Part shown: positions 1-8,728 of the stretch, one piece after another
Layout of the letters: every line of letters starts with the position of its first letter
How positions within the stretch are numbered: the stretch's first letter is position 1
Source: Actinoallomurus sp040655075
GTDB taxonomy: Bacteria; Actinomycetota; Actinomycetes; Streptosporangiales; Streptosporangiaceae
Direction of reading: 5' to 3'
Assembly (NCBI RefSeq): GCF_040655075.1
Contig: NZ_JBFAJC010000012.1
Span: 1-64,000 of the forward strand
DNA: 64,000 nucleotides
Notes under the pieces: model-generated
The model's input: the letters and a program-made list of their open reading frames with translations, nothing else
Told to the model about the DNA's origin: nothing
Database searches by the model: none
Program-made: the position numbers and the translations under genes

Positions 1-321
1 GGCGCGGTACTCCCCGGGGACCTTCTGCCAGGCCGGCTCGCCCTTGTGCTCACCGAACGCGATCCGCCGGTCCGCCCGCGGCTCGGCCAGGAAGACGCCC
101 CACCGGTAGTCGGCCACGGGCACGTGCCCGAAGTGCGCCCACCCCTCGCGGCCGACGTTCACGGCGGTGCGCAGGTAGACGTCCTCGGTGGGCAGCTCGG
201 GACCCATCTCCGCCCACCACTGCCGGAACCTCGGCTGCCACGACTCCAGCGCCCGCTGCAGCCGCCGATCGTCGGCCAGCCCGACGTTGTTCGGGATCTT
301 CTCCTGGTAGTCGGCGTGCAT
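1..321 (-). CDS. boxB: Benzoyl-CoA 2,3-epoxidase oxygenase subunit BoxB (3'-truncated by window edge)
   Basis: The N-terminal 107 residues of BoxB, the diiron oxygenase that epoxidises benzoyl-CoA in the aerobic box pathway. The translation starts MHADYQEKIPNNVGLADD and carries WQPRF, VYLRTAV, DYRWG and FGEHKGEP blocks, matching remembered BoxB sequences almost word for word. The iron-binding helices lie beyond the window edge. The start codon is 4 bp after the boxC stop, so the two genes are co-transcribed. The expected reductase partner BoxA is not visible here. Identification is confident; the far end is missing only because the window ends. Confidence 0.93.
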   Translation of the reverse strand, partial: MHADYQEKIPNNVGLADDRRLQRALESWQPRFRQWWAEMGPELPTEDVYLRTAVNVGREGWAHFGHVPVADYRWGVFLAEPRADRRIAFGEHKGEPAWQKVPGEYRA

Positions 322-325
322 AAGC

Positions 326-1936
326 CTAGACTCGCTTCCGATCGAAGCTCGCTCGTTTTCCGGTGCCGTACCTGCTGAGGGCCCCGTCGGGGCCGGAGGC
401 GCCCGGCCGGTTGAAGATCCAATTCTGCCAGGCGGAGAGCCGTCCGAAGATCTTGGTCTCGAGGGTCTCCGGTCCGCCGAACCGGAGGTTGGCCTCCAGG
501 CCGGTGAGCGCGTCGGGGCTGAGCGACGCCCGCTCCTCCAGGGTGATGCGGACCTCGTCCTCCCAGTCGATGTCGTCCAGCGCGAGCGTGACCAGGCCGA
601 GATCCTCCGCCTCGCCGGCCTCGACGCGCCGCCCGCGCGCGTCGCGGATCCGCTCCAGCGCGGCCTCGTCCCCGTGGAACCGGGCGGCGAGGCGGCTCAG
701 CCCGTTCGCCATGGGGTAGGCGCCGAGGTTCGCGTCGGTCACCACGATCTCCGCGGGTTCGAGGAGGTACTGCCGGTCGCAGGCGAGGGCCAGTTCGAGC
801 AGGGGACCGGCGAAGCAACTGCCCGGCTCGACCAGCGCGACGAGGCTGCGGCTCGTGACGTCCAGCCGCTTCAGCGTTCGCTTGTAATAGTGCCGGATCT
901 CGCCCGCGAGCCAGTCCTTGTCGCGCGTCATCGACTCCTCGTAGGCGAGGACCGCGTCGGCATCGCCCACGGTCCGGATCGCCCAGGTGCCGCGTTCGGG
1001 CTCGTTGACGCGCAGCCACAGAATGAGGTCGTCGAGCTCGCGGGTCATGGCGAGGGGCCAGAAGTCCGCGTCGACGACCGGCGGGACGTCGCCCTCCGGA
1101 CCGTGCACCGTGATGGTGACCAGGTCGTCCTCGAGTTCGGCGGTGACGTGCCGGTACGCGACGCGGTCGGCGGTGATCTCCGGTTCGAGCATGGGCAGGG
1201 TGACGCCGCGCTCGCCGGTGCGCGAGGACAGCGCCGCCGCCTCCCGCGCGCGCTCGCGGACGGTCTCCTCGAACCTACTGCGCGGGATCGCCTCGTCGAC
1301 CAGGCCCCATTCGACGGCGGTCCGGCCCTTGAGCCCCTCCGCCTTGGCGGCGAACACGTCGGCCCGGTCGCGGCGCACCTTCCGTTTGTCCGTGACCCGG
1401 GTCAGCCCGCCCGTACCCGGCAGCACCCCGAGCAGCGGCACCTCGGGCAGGGACACGGCGGCGGACCGGTCGTCGATCAGGAGGATGCGGTCGCACGCGA
1501 GCGCGATCTCATACCCTCCGCCGGACGCGGTGCCGTTCACGGCCGCGAGGTAGGTCTGCCCGGAGTTCTCGGTGGCGTCCTCGATGCCGCAGCGCGTCTC
1601 GTTGGTGAACTTGCAGAAGTTCACCTTCCACGAGTGGTCGGACGCGGCGAGCATGCGGATGTTGGCGCCGGCGCAGAAGACCCGGTCGTCGGCGCTGGTG
1701 ATCACGACCGCGCGCACCTCGGGGTGTTCGAACCGCAGCCGCTGGACGGCGTCGTACAGCTCGATGTCGACCCCGAGGTCGTAGGAGTTCAGCTTGAGGT
1801 CGTAGCCGGGGCGCAGCCCGCCCCGCTCGTCGACCCACATGACCAGCCGGGCGACCTCGCCGTCGAGCTCGATGCGCCAGTGCCGGTACAGGTCGGGCCG
1901 GGTCTGGAACGAGACCGGTCCCTCGGAGTCGGACAT
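326..1936 (-). CDS. boxC: Benzoyl-CoA-dihydrodiol lyase BoxC
   Basis: A 536-residue double crotonase-fold enzyme that opens the ring of 2,3-dihydro-2,3-dihydroxybenzoyl-CoA in the aerobic benzoyl-CoA pathway. The N-terminal half has the crotonase oxyanion pattern (FCAGANIRM, then GTASGGGYEIALACDRI, PEVPLLGVLPGTGG); the C-terminal half is a weaker crotonase copy. Length is close to known BoxC (about 550). It lies 4 bp upstream of boxB in one operon; a WYL-domain gene is divergent. The start was taken at MSDSEGP, behind the purine-rich stretch GGGAGGGGGAAG. Nothing unusual is seen. Confidence 0.93.
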   Translation of the reverse strand: MSDSEGPVSFQTRPDLYRHWRIELDGEVARLVMWVDERGGLRPGYDLKLNSYDLGVDIELYDAVQRLRFEHPEVRAVVITSADDRVFCAGANIRMLAASDHSWKVNFCKFTNETRCGIEDATENSGQTYLAAVNGTASGGGYEIALACDRILLIDDRSAAVSLPEVPLLGVLPGTGGLTRVTDKRKVRRDRADVFAAKAEGLKGRTAVEWGLVDEAIPRSRFEETVRERAREAAALSSRTGERGVTLPMLEPEITADRVAYRHVTAELEDDLVTITVHGPEGDVPPVVDADFWPLAMTRELDDLILWLRVNEPERGTWAIRTVGDADAVLAYEESMTRDKDWLAGEIRHYYKRTLKRLDVTSRSLVALVEPGSCFAGPLLELALACDRQYLLEPAEIVVTDANLGAYPMANGLSRLAARFHGDEAALERIRDARGRRVEAGEAEDLGLVTLALDDIDWEDEVRITLEERASLSPDALTGLEANLRFGGPETLETKIFGRLSAWQNWIFNRPGASGPDGALSRYGTGKRASFDRKRV

Positions 1937-2045
1937 GGGCTTCCCCCTCCCAGCCCATCATTCTAAGTTTCCTTGGCGCAGCGTCCAGGTTTTGTAGAAA
2001 AACATGCCGCGCGATCCCCGAGGTTGGGCCCTGAAAATGTCAGTG

Positions 2046-2063
2046 TTCGAACGTATGATCGAA
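2046..2063. promoter_or_regulatory. Inverted repeat TTCGA-N8-TCGAA before the WYL gene
   Basis: A perfect 5-bp inverted repeat (TTCGA at 2046-2050, TCGAA at 2059-2063) ends 2 bp before the WYL gene start, between that gene and the divergent boxC. It is a candidate operator for the divergent pair, probably autoregulatory. This is sequence observation only. Confidence 0.35.
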
Positions 2064-2065
2064 TC

Positions 2066-2635
2066 ATGGCCGAGAACGCGACGCTCGCAAGCCGTACCCG
2101 TCCCCAGCTTCCCGCCCCCGAGGTGGCCGCCCTCGCCCTCTCGCTCGCCCACCTGGGCGCCGGTCCGCAGTCCGCCACGGCGCGCCGGGCCCTGCGGCGC
2201 CTCTTCGACGACCTCGAGCCCGCCGAGGTCGTCGGCACCACCCTCGAGACCCTGGCCCGCCCGCTCGACCCCGCGACGGCGCACCGGGCCCGGACTGCGG
2301 CGAGCGCGATCACCGCGCGGCTCGTCGTCCGCCTGCACTACGTCGACGCCAAGGGCAACGTCACGGTCCGCGAGGTCGAGCCGGTCACCTGCCTCGTGCA
2401 CCGCGACCACTGGTACCTCGTCGGCTGGTGCCGGCTGCGCCGTCACATCCGCGCGTTCCGCTTCGACCGGATGCTGGCGGTCGAGAGCACCGACATCCCG
2501 GCGCGCCCGCACCGCGCGGACCGCTTCCTGCCCTTCCAGCCGCGCTCGTCCCGGCCGATCCGGACCCGTCCGGACGGCGGGCCGGAGGGCGTCGGGCCCG
2601 GCCGGAGCCGGGTCACTCCGCTCCGGACGCGCTAA
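2066..2635 (+). CDS. WYL-domain regulator-like protein lacking an HTH
   Basis: A 189-residue protein with a WYL sensor domain (VVRLHYVDAKGNVTVREVEP, then HWYLVGWCRLRRHIRAFRFDRM at about residues 75-140). Most bacterial WYL regulators are about 320 residues with an N-terminal winged HTH. Here only a short helical segment (ARRALRRLFDDLEP) precedes the domain, and no HTH is readable upstream in any frame. It is divergent from boxC, so it may regulate the box operon with a partner or be a degenerate regulator. The ATG at 2066 is chosen because the domain is complete from there; no Shine-Dalgarno is evident and the transcript could be leaderless. Confidence 0.7.
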   Translation: MAENATLASRTRPQLPAPEVAALALSLAHLGAGPQSATARRALRRLFDDLEPAEVVGTTLETLARPLDPATAHRARTAASAITARLVVRLHYVDAKGNVTVREVEPVTCLVHRDHWYLVGWCRLRRHIRAFRFDRMLAVESTDIPARPHRADRFLPFQPRSSRPIRTRPDGGPEGVGPGRSRVTPLRTR

Positions 2636-2650
2636 CGCGCGAGCAGGCGT

Positions 2651-2677
2651 GGTCGGCGTCTTCGAGAGACGCCGACC
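2651..2677. terminator. Bidirectional stem-loop terminator
   Basis: Perfect 11-bp stem (GGTCGGCGTCT / AGACGCCGACC) with a 5-nt TCGAG loop, between the convergent WYL gene (stop 2635) and septum-formation-like gene (stop 2709). There is no U-tract, as is usual in actinobacteria. Confidence 0.7.
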
Positions 2678-2708
2678 GCGTCGGCCCGCGCGGGTTTCTC
2701 GCCGGGGG

Positions 2709-3491
2709 TCAGGCGTGGATGCGGCGCGTCAGCTTCTTGCCCTCCGCGGCGGCGACGCCGAGGCAGGTGACCCCATGGTCGCCGCTTCTCCACAACTCCG
2801 CAGTGGGGTAGTAGTACGACATCGCGAGCTTGTCGGCCGCCGGATCCCGGTCGAGCCGCGGCTGGACGCGCTTCTCGCATCCGCTCTTCGCCAGTGCGTG
2901 CAGCTTCTCGGTGCTCGGCAGGATCAACCCGTGCAGGGTGAAGACGGCCAGCACCTCGCTGTCGTGCGGTCGGCTGCACGGGACCACCTTGACCTTTGAG
3001 GCCTCCGACACGTTGCCGTCGTTGATGCACTCGCCGACGCGCATCTTCTGCACCTTCACGTCGTGCGTCGTGGTCACGGTCGGCGTGGGCTTCGCGCCCA
3101 GGCCTCCGGGCGTCTTCGAGGAGCCGGAGCCCTTGTTGAGCGCGAGGCCGATCACCGAGAGCACAACCCAGACGCAGAACAGCACGATGCCGGCGATCGC
3201 CAGCCCGCGGCCGCGCTCGCCGCGCTCCTTGATCTGGCGCAGCGCGATCACGCCGAGGATCGCCCCGACGAGGGAGATGCACCCGATGAGACCGGTGATG
3301 AGGCTGGCGATGGCCAGACCGTTGATCTTGTCGCTGCCCGGCGGCCGGTGGGACGCCGGGCCGGGGCCAGGGCCGGGGCCCGGTGGGCCGTATGGGGAGT
3401 CCGGGCCGGATCCCTGCGGAGGGTACGGGCTGTACGCCGGTCCTCCGAAACCGGAATCCGGTGCGGGGTTGGAATTGGGGGGATAGGACAT
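2709..3491 (-). CDS. DUF4190/septum-formation domain membrane protein
   Basis: A 260-residue protein with a Pro/Gly-rich cytoplasmic N-terminus (SPYPPQGSGPDSPYGPPG and a GPGPGPGP run), two transmembrane helices forming a DUF4190 unit (about residues 53-105, IASLITGLIGCISLVGAILG and GLAIAGIVLFCVWVVLSVIG), then an extracytoplasmic septum_form-like domain with paired cysteines (VGECIND, VVPCSRPHDSEV, SGCEKRV, VTCLGV). This architecture is common and poorly characterised in actinomycetes. The start is the MSYPP methionine: longer in-frame versions add only low-complexity sequence without membrane or domain content. It is monocistronic, ending at the terminator at 2651-2677. Confidence 0.8.
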   Translation of the reverse strand: MSYPPNSNPAPDSGFGGPAYSPYPPQGSGPDSPYGPPGPGPGPGPASHRPPGSDKINGLAIASLITGLIGCISLVGAILGVIALRQIKERGERGRGLAIAGIVLFCVWVVLSVIGLALNKGSGSSKTPGGLGAKPTPTVTTTHDVKVQKMRVGECINDGNVSEASKVKVVPCSRPHDSEVLAVFTLHGLILPSTEKLHALAKSGCEKRVQPRLDRDPAADKLAMSYYYPTAELWRSGDHGVTCLGVAAAEGKKLTRRIHA

Positions 3492-3669
3492 GAGGCGAGA
3501 GCCTTCCAGATCCACAGTCTCGCCGTGATCTTTTTTCCATACGGAACCGTACATTTTTTCAGCTTCACTCGAGAACACCAGCGGCGGGTGAGCGGATCGG
3601 TCGTGTGCTCGCCCAGGTGTGGCGCGGGTGGCTCGCCCGGCGTCGGGGGCGACCGTCAGATCGGGCAGG

Positions 3670-4326
3670 TCACGTGGAAGCCGGAGCGAAGGCCTTGAGG
3701 AAGGTGGCCACGGCGGCACGTGCCACGGCGCGCAACTCGCTGTCGGGGACCGTCTGGGTGTCGAGGCGGGAGCGCTTGTCCGCCGGGCCGGCGAGTAGCG
3801 CCGAGAACTGCTCGGCGGCCATGAGGGGATCCGTGATGTTCAGCCGACCGGCCAGCGCGAGACGCGCCAGCCGGTCGGCCAGGGCCTCGGTGACCCGGTC
3901 CGACACGCCCTGGACGGTGTCGAGCAGGTCCGGGAAATGGGTGATCTCTGCGGACAGGAGCCGCCGCAGCGCCCTGGAACGGTCGTCGCAGTAGCACTGG
4001 AGCAGGCGGAAGGCGACGTCCTCCAGCAACGCCCGCAGGTCTCCGCCCTGATCGGCGAGCCGCTCGACCACCGCGAGGTTCTGCTCCAGCGCGCTGCCGG
4101 CGAGGGCGGCGAACGTCTCGCGGAGCAGCGTCTCCTTGTCGCCGAAGTGGTTGTACACGGTGGCCTTGGCGACCCTCGCCTCGGCGGCGATCGCGTCCAC
4201 CCCGGCCTGGGCGTAACCCTCACGGGCGAAGACCCCGAATGCGGCGTCCAGGATCGCCCGCCGCTTGTCGATGCGCCCCCGCCCGCGCGTGAGGCCCTTC
4301 CCTGTCAGGGTCACCGCGTCCGTCAT
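3670..4326 (-). CDS. TetR/AcrR family repressor of the adjacent MFS efflux gene
   Basis: A 218-residue TetR regulator. The N-terminal HTH is clear: RRAILDAAFGVFAREGYA, then VAKATVYNHFGDKETLL. The C-terminal half is the variable ligand-binding domain. It is divergent from a DHA2-type MFS transporter, the standard local-repressor arrangement. Start choice: the ATG at 4326 has AGGA 8 bases upstream, while an ATG three codons earlier sits directly on that AGGA. Inverted-repeat half-sites of the type AAGAC/GTCTT fill the intergenic region and are the likely operator. Confidence 0.85.
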   Translation of the reverse strand: MTDAVTLTGKGLTRGRGRIDKRRAILDAAFGVFAREGYAQAGVDAIAAEARVAKATVYNHFGDKETLLRETFAALAGSALEQNLAVVERLADQGGDLRALLEDVAFRLLQCYCDDRSRALRRLLSAEITHFPDLLDTVQGVSDRVTEALADRLARLALAGRLNITDPLMAAEQFSALLAGPADKRSRLDTQTVPDSELRAVARAAVATFLKAFAPAST

Positions 4327-4358
4327 GCCGTGCATCCTACCGGGCGGTCGCCCGAACC

Positions 4359-4410
4359 AGACTGATGAGTCTTCTTTTCAAGACCAGCTTGAATAAGACT
4401 TTCTGGTCTT
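4359..4410. promoter_or_regulatory. TetR operator region with AAGAC/GTCTT half-sites
   Basis: Between the divergent TetR and MFS genes lie AGACT-GATG-AGTCT (4359-4372), AAGACCAG (4380-4387) and AAGAC-TTTCTG-GTCTT (4395-4410). AAGACCAG at 4380 also pairs with CTGGTCTT at 4403-4410, an 8-bp inverted repeat. Overlapping repeats of one half-site suggest binding of two dimers. Confidence 0.6.
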
Positions 4411-4457
4411 CTAAGTTGGACGCGCTGGTCTACTTTCTGTGCTGTTTGGAGCGACAT

Positions 4458-5906
4458 ATGACGGAAACGCCAGGTCACCACCTGGATCCGGGGCTGCGAC
4501 GGCTGATCGTGGTGATCCTGCTGGGCGGGATGATGGGCATCCTGGACGGCACGATGGTCGCCGTCGGCATCGACACGCTCACTGGGGCGTTCCACGCCTC
4601 GCTGAGTGCGGTCGGGTGGGTCTCCACCGGATACCTGCTCGCCCTGACCCTCACCATCCCCGTCACCACGTGGGCGGTCGATCGGTTCGGCGGACGGCGG
4701 CTGTGGCTGGCCGGCCTCCTGGTCTTCCTGGGTGGATCGCTGGCGTCCGGGCTGGCCTGGAACGTCGCAAGCCTGATCGTGTTCCGTGTCGTCCAGGGCG
4801 TCGGGGCGGGCCTCATCGATCCGCTCGTCCTGATGCTGCTGGCCCGCGCCGCCGGGCCGCACAGGGCGGCGCGGGTGATGGCGCTGATGGCCGGAGTCCT
4901 CTCACTCGGCCCCGTGCTCGGTCCGGTCGTGGGCGGGATCGTGCTGCAGGGACTGGGCTGGCGGTGGATGTTCCTCATCAACCTGCCGATCGGACTGGCC
5001 GCGTTCCTCGGTGCCCTCCGGTCGGTACCGCGTGACCCGCAGCGGGAGTCGGCGGCGTCCCGGCTCGACGTCATCGGCGTGGCGCTGATCGCGCCCGGGT
5101 TCGCGAGCCTGATGCTCGCCCTGTCGCAGGCGGGCGAGCGGGCGGCGTTCACGGTATGGCAGGTTCTCACCCCGCTGACGGCCGGTGCCGTCCTCCTGAT
5201 CGGTTACGCGGTCCACGCGTTGTCCGCCCGGAGCACGCCTCCTCTGATCGACCTGAGGCTGTTCATCCGCGGTGGCTTCGCGGCGAGCGTGACCGTCATG
5301 GGGCTCACCGGCCTCACGATGTTCTCCGCCCTGTTCGCGCTGCCGCTGTACTACCAGCGGGCGCACGGGCACGGCGCGCTGACGGCCGGGCTGCTGGTGG
5401 CGCCGCTCGGGGTGAGCGCCGCCGTCGCCGCGCCACTCGCGGGCCGGCTCGCCGACCGGTTCGGCGCACGTGTCGTCGTACGCGTGGGTGCGGCCCTTGC
5501 CGTGATCGGCACTCTCGCCTTCGCCGAGATCGGGGCGCGAACGCAGGAGCTCTGGCCGGCGCTCGCCGCCCTCGCGGTCGGCGCCGGACTCGGGTTCGTC
5601 GGGGCGGCCACGATGGGATCGCTGTACCGCACTCTGCCCCCGCCGCTGGTTCCCCAGGGCAGCTCGGTTCTCTACATGCTGAACCAGCTCGGCGCCTCGA
5701 TCGGCATCGCGGTCGTCGCGCTCATCCTCCAGACGGCCGGGAAGGCCGACGCGATCCGTGGTCTCCACTACGTTTACTGGTCGATGACCGCCGCGATCCT
5801 GATCATCCTCGCCGGCACCGTCCTGCTTCCCGCACGACCCGGAACACCGGCCACCGCCCCTGCCTCCGAAGCGGAGGCGGCCGAACTCACGCTTCCCAGC
5901 GCCTGA
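4458..5906 (+). CDS. DHA2-family MFS drug-efflux transporter
   Basis: A 482-residue multidrug:H+ antiporter of the EmrB/QacA type with about 14 predicted transmembrane helices. Recognisable motifs are LDGTMVAVGIDTL in helix 1, WVSTGYLLALTLTIPVT, the motif-A-like DRFGGRRLW loop, and the antiporter motif C region GPVLGPVVGG. The ATG at 4458 is preceded by GGAG at 4447-4450; upstream in-frame codons run through the operator and are rejected. Expression is probably released when a toxic ligand binds the divergent TetR protein. The substrate cannot be told from the sequence. Confidence 0.88.
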   Translation: MTETPGHHLDPGLRRLIVVILLGGMMGILDGTMVAVGIDTLTGAFHASLSAVGWVSTGYLLALTLTIPVTTWAVDRFGGRRLWLAGLLVFLGGSLASGLAWNVASLIVFRVVQGVGAGLIDPLVLMLLARAAGPHRAARVMALMAGVLSLGPVLGPVVGGIVLQGLGWRWMFLINLPIGLAAFLGALRSVPRDPQRESAASRLDVIGVALIAPGFASLMLALSQAGERAAFTVWQVLTPLTAGAVLLIGYAVHALSARSTPPLIDLRLFIRGGFAASVTVMGLTGLTMFSALFALPLYYQRAHGHGALTAGLLVAPLGVSAAVAAPLAGRLADRFGARVVVRVGAALAVIGTLAFAEIGARTQELWPALAALAVGAGLGFVGAATMGSLYRTLPPPLVPQGSSVLYMLNQLGASIGIAVVALILQTAGKADAIRGLHYVYWSMTAAILIILAGTVLLPARPGTPATAPASEAEAAELTLPSA

Positions 5907-5970
5907 TCTGGAACCACACCCGACCGGGGATCGCGACGGCGAACCCGGCCCACCTGCGAGGAGATTCATC

Positions 5971-6180
5971 GTGCGGACCATCGTCATCTCGGGCGGCACG
6001 GACGGAATGGGTTATGCGCTCGCCCGCACGTACCTGAGCCGCGGAGACACCGTCGTCATCCTCGGACGCGACCCGGGGAAAGGAGAGGCGTTCCGCGCCG
6101 CCGTGGGCGGCGCCGGAGAACGGGCCGTCTTCCTCCAGGCCGACCTGAGCCTGGTCGCCGAGAACAGAAGCGGCGACGTC
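5971..6180 (+). pseudogene. 5' fragment of a short-chain dehydrogenase gene
   Basis: Starting at a GTG with a good GAGGAG ribosome site, the first 60 or so residues form the Rossmann start of an SDR (TIVISGGTDGMGYALARTYL, VVILGRDPGKG, FLQADLSLVAEN). Homology stops abruptly at about 6165, where the sequence runs into the 3' end of the opposite-strand CoA-transferase. No catalytic Tyr-Lys region follows. It is a truncated remnant probably created by the rearrangement that placed the catabolic region here. Confidence 0.75.
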
Positions 6181-8728
6181 ACTCCAGCACGCCGGCCGCC
6201 CGAAGCGCCTCCTGCTCGGTCTCGGCCAGGCCGAGCAGGCCGGTGAGCAACTCGGCGGTCTGCTCGCCCAGGCGCGGTGCCGGCGTGTGCACGCTTCCCG
6301 GCGTGCGGGTGAGCCGCGCGGGCAGCCCCTCATGCAGGAAGGTGCCCGCCGCCGGGTGGGCGAGCGGCACGTAGAACTCCCACGCGCGCAACGCGGCGTC
6401 GTGCTCGACGAGCGTACGGCCGTCGCGCACCGGGTAGGCGGGGACGCCGTTGCCCTGCAGGATCTCCGCGACCGCCTCGGCGGGCCGGGACCGCGTCCAG
6501 GCGGCGACGTGCTCCTCCAGCGCGGACTCGTCCGCCTTGCGTCCGGCCAGAGTCGCCCAGCCCGGTTCGTCGGGCAGGCCGGCGACGGCCGCCAGGCGGG
6601 CGAACTCCTCGTCGGTCCGGACCGCGATCGCCACCCAGGTGCCGTCGCCGAGGCAGGGGAACACCCCGTGCGGGGCCATCCGCGGATGCCGGTCGCCGAG
6701 CGGCTCGACGGTCTCGCCGTGGTCCGCGCGCAGGATCGCGTCGCCCAGGTGTGCGGCGGCGGTCTCCAGCTGGGCCATGTCGACGTGCTGCCCCGCGCCG
6801 GTGCGGTCGCGTACGCCCAGGGCCGCCAGTACGGCCAGCGCGGCATGGTGGCCCGCGATGATGTCGGCCAGGCCGTACACCACCCCGACCGGCCGCTCGC
6901 CCGGCTCTCCCGTGAGCGCCGTCCAGCCCGACAGCGCCGAGACCGCGTCGGCATAGGAGACGTAGTCGCGCCACGGGCCGGTGTGACCCATGCCCGACAT
7001 GCTCACGACGACGATGTCCTCGCGGACCTCCCGCAGCCGGTCGTACCCGAGCCCGAGCCGGTCGAGCACCCCCGCCGCGAAGTTCTCCACCACGACGTCG
7101 CAGTGCGCGGCGAGCCGGAGTGCGAGGTCGCGGCCCTCCTGCGTGCGCAGGTTGACGGTGACGCTCTTCTTGTTCCGGTTGACGTTGTTGAAGTAGCCGC
7201 TCGTGTCGGGGTCGGTCTCGTCGGACCGGGAGAGGTGGAACCCGGGGGAGAAGCGGGTCGGGTCGGGGCGGTGCCGCGACTCGATCTTGATGACCTCCGC
7301 GCCATGGTCGGCGAGGGTCTTGGTGGCGTACGGCCCGGCGAGCACCCAGGTGAGGTCGAGGACCCGGATCCCCTCCAGCGCCCCGCGCCGCGGCTCGACC
7401 GGCGCGGCATCACGCGCCCGCCGTTCGGCGGTCACCGGGACGGCGTGCTCGCCCGGCGCCGCGGTCCGCGCCCGCAGTTCGACGGATGCCGAGGCGGCGG
7501 ATTCGACCGGCGTGGCGGCCTGTGCCGGCTCGGCGGTCACCGAGGCGGCGGGATCGACGGGCGCGGCGGTCGGCGTCGGTTTGACGGTCACGGAGGCGAC
7601 GGGCGTGGCGTCCCCCGCCCGGCGTTCAGCGGTCGCCGGTGCCGCGGGATCGACCGGCATGGCGGTCCGCGCGGGTTCGGCGGACGTCGGGACGGTGTGC
7701 TCGCCCGGCTCGGGGACGCGTAGCCGGGCCGGCGGGGCCGCTCCGTGGACGCGGGCCGCGAAGCCCGCGTCGCGCGCCGGGCCCCAGGGGGTCGTGACGT
7801 CGATGAAGAAGCCGCGCTCGACCAGTTGGGCGTTGGCCGTGAGCTCCTCCGGGCGCAGTACCGCCGCCCAGGGGAGCCGCCGCGCCTGGCCCTCGTGGAA
7901 CAGTTGGTCGCGCTTCAGCTCGCCGACGATGCCGGCGAGCCGGTCGAAGATCTCCTCCCGGTGCCGGACCCGGTACACCGGGTCCTGCCACCGTTCGTCG
8001 GTCAGGTCGCCGGCCGTGCCGTTCTCGGTGAGCCAGGCGAGCGTGGCGTCCCACATCCGGGGGCTGCCGCCCAGGCCACCGGCGATGAGGCCGTCCGCCG
8101 TCGCGAACAGCGTGTGCGGGGCCATCGGGTGCGTGCTGCCCGTCCGCTCCGGAACCCGGCCCGTGTGGATAAAGGTGATCGCGCCGAACTCCAGGCTGGC
8201 GGCGACCGAGGCCTGCCCGGAGACGATCACACGCTGGCCGCCGCCGGCGCGCGTGGCGACCAGGGTCGCGATCGCGGCGTTCAGCCCGGCGAGCTGGTCC
8301 GCCTGGTCGCCGTACGGGCGCAGCGGCGGGCGGTCCGGCCGGCCGATCAGCGCGAGCATGCCGCCCGCGGCGGCGACGGTGAGGTCGGTCGCCGCCCATT
8401 CGGCGGCCGGGCCGTCGTCCCCGTACGGCGTGAGCACGACGTGGACGACGCCGCGCCCGGCGGCCGTCACCAGGTCGGCGGCGACTCGCGCGAGGGGACC
8501 GCCGCACGTGCCGTCGAGGATCACGTCGCACCGGGGCGCGAGCGCGAGGGCGTCCTCCGGCCGGACGGAGGACTTCCCGGCCGCCCGGTGTGCGAAGCCG
8601 ACGGGGTCCGTACGGCGGGCCGGGACGCCATCGGACGGCTCGACGATCGTGACGTCCGCGCCGAGGCCGACGAGCATGCGCCCGGCGTCCGGCGCGGCGT
8701 AGTCGCCTATCTCCAGGACGCGGATCAC
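6179..8728 (-). CDS. Tandem-domain CaiB/BaiF (family III) CoA-transferase
   Basis: An 849-residue protein with two family III CoA-transferase domains. The N-terminal domain (about 1-345) begins IRVLEIGDYAAPDAGRMLVG. A roughly 110-residue Ala/Pro/Thr-rich linker with imperfect repeats follows, then a C-terminal domain (about 460-849) beginning IRVLDLTWVLAGPYATKTL. The C-terminal domain keeps the GAGQHVDM segment with the family aspartate; the N-terminal copy reads GGGQRVIV and lacks it, so probably one half is catalytic. The enzyme would move CoA onto a pathway acid. The GTG start overlaps the stop of the upstream LLM gene (GTGA), and it is last in a four-gene operon with ferredoxin and ferredoxin reductase. 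Confidence 0.85.
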   Translation of the reverse strand: MIRVLEIGDYAAPDAGRMLVGLGADVTIVEPSDGVPARRTDPVGFAHRAAGKSSVRPEDALALAPRCDVILDGTCGGPLARVAADLVTAAGRGVVHVVLTPYGDDGPAAEWAATDLTVAAAGGMLALIGRPDRPPLRPYGDQADQLAGLNAAIATLVATRAGGGQRVIVSGQASVAASLEFGAITFIHTGRVPERTGSTHPMAPHTLFATADGLIAGGLGGSPRMWDATLAWLTENGTAGDLTDERWQDPVYRVRHREEIFDRLAGIVGELKRDQLFHEGQARRLPWAAVLRPEELTANAQLVERGFFIDVTTPWGPARDAGFAARVHGAAPPARLRVPEPGEHTVPTSAEPARTAMPVDPAAPATAERRAGDATPVASVTVKPTPTAAPVDPAASVTAEPAQAATPVESAASASVELRARTAAPGEHAVPVTAERRARDAAPVEPRRGALEGIRVLDLTWVLAGPYATKTLADHGAEVIKIESRHRPDPTRFSPGFHLSRSDETDPDTSGYFNNVNRNKKSVTVNLRTQEGRDLALRLAAHCDVVVENFAAGVLDRLGLGYDRLREVREDIVVVSMSGMGHTGPWRDYVSYADAVSALSGWTALTGEPGERPVGVVYGLADIIAGHHAALAVLAALGVRDRTGAGQHVDMAQLETAAAHLGDAILRADHGETVEPLGDRHPRMAPHGVFPCLGDGTWVAIAVRTDEEFARLAAVAGLPDEPGWATLAGRKADESALEEHVAAWTRSRPAEAVAEILQGNGVPAYPVRDGRTLVEHDAALRAWEFYVPLAHPAAGTFLHEGLPARLTRTPGSVHTPAPRLGEQTAELLTGLLGLAETEQEALRAAGVLE

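Noticed and set aside
674..1966. Long open frame (430 codons) on the + strand opposite boxC
   Set aside because: Shadow frame of a high-GC gene; composition rich in Arg/Gly/Val/Asp without domains, while the minus strand encodes a clear BoxC.
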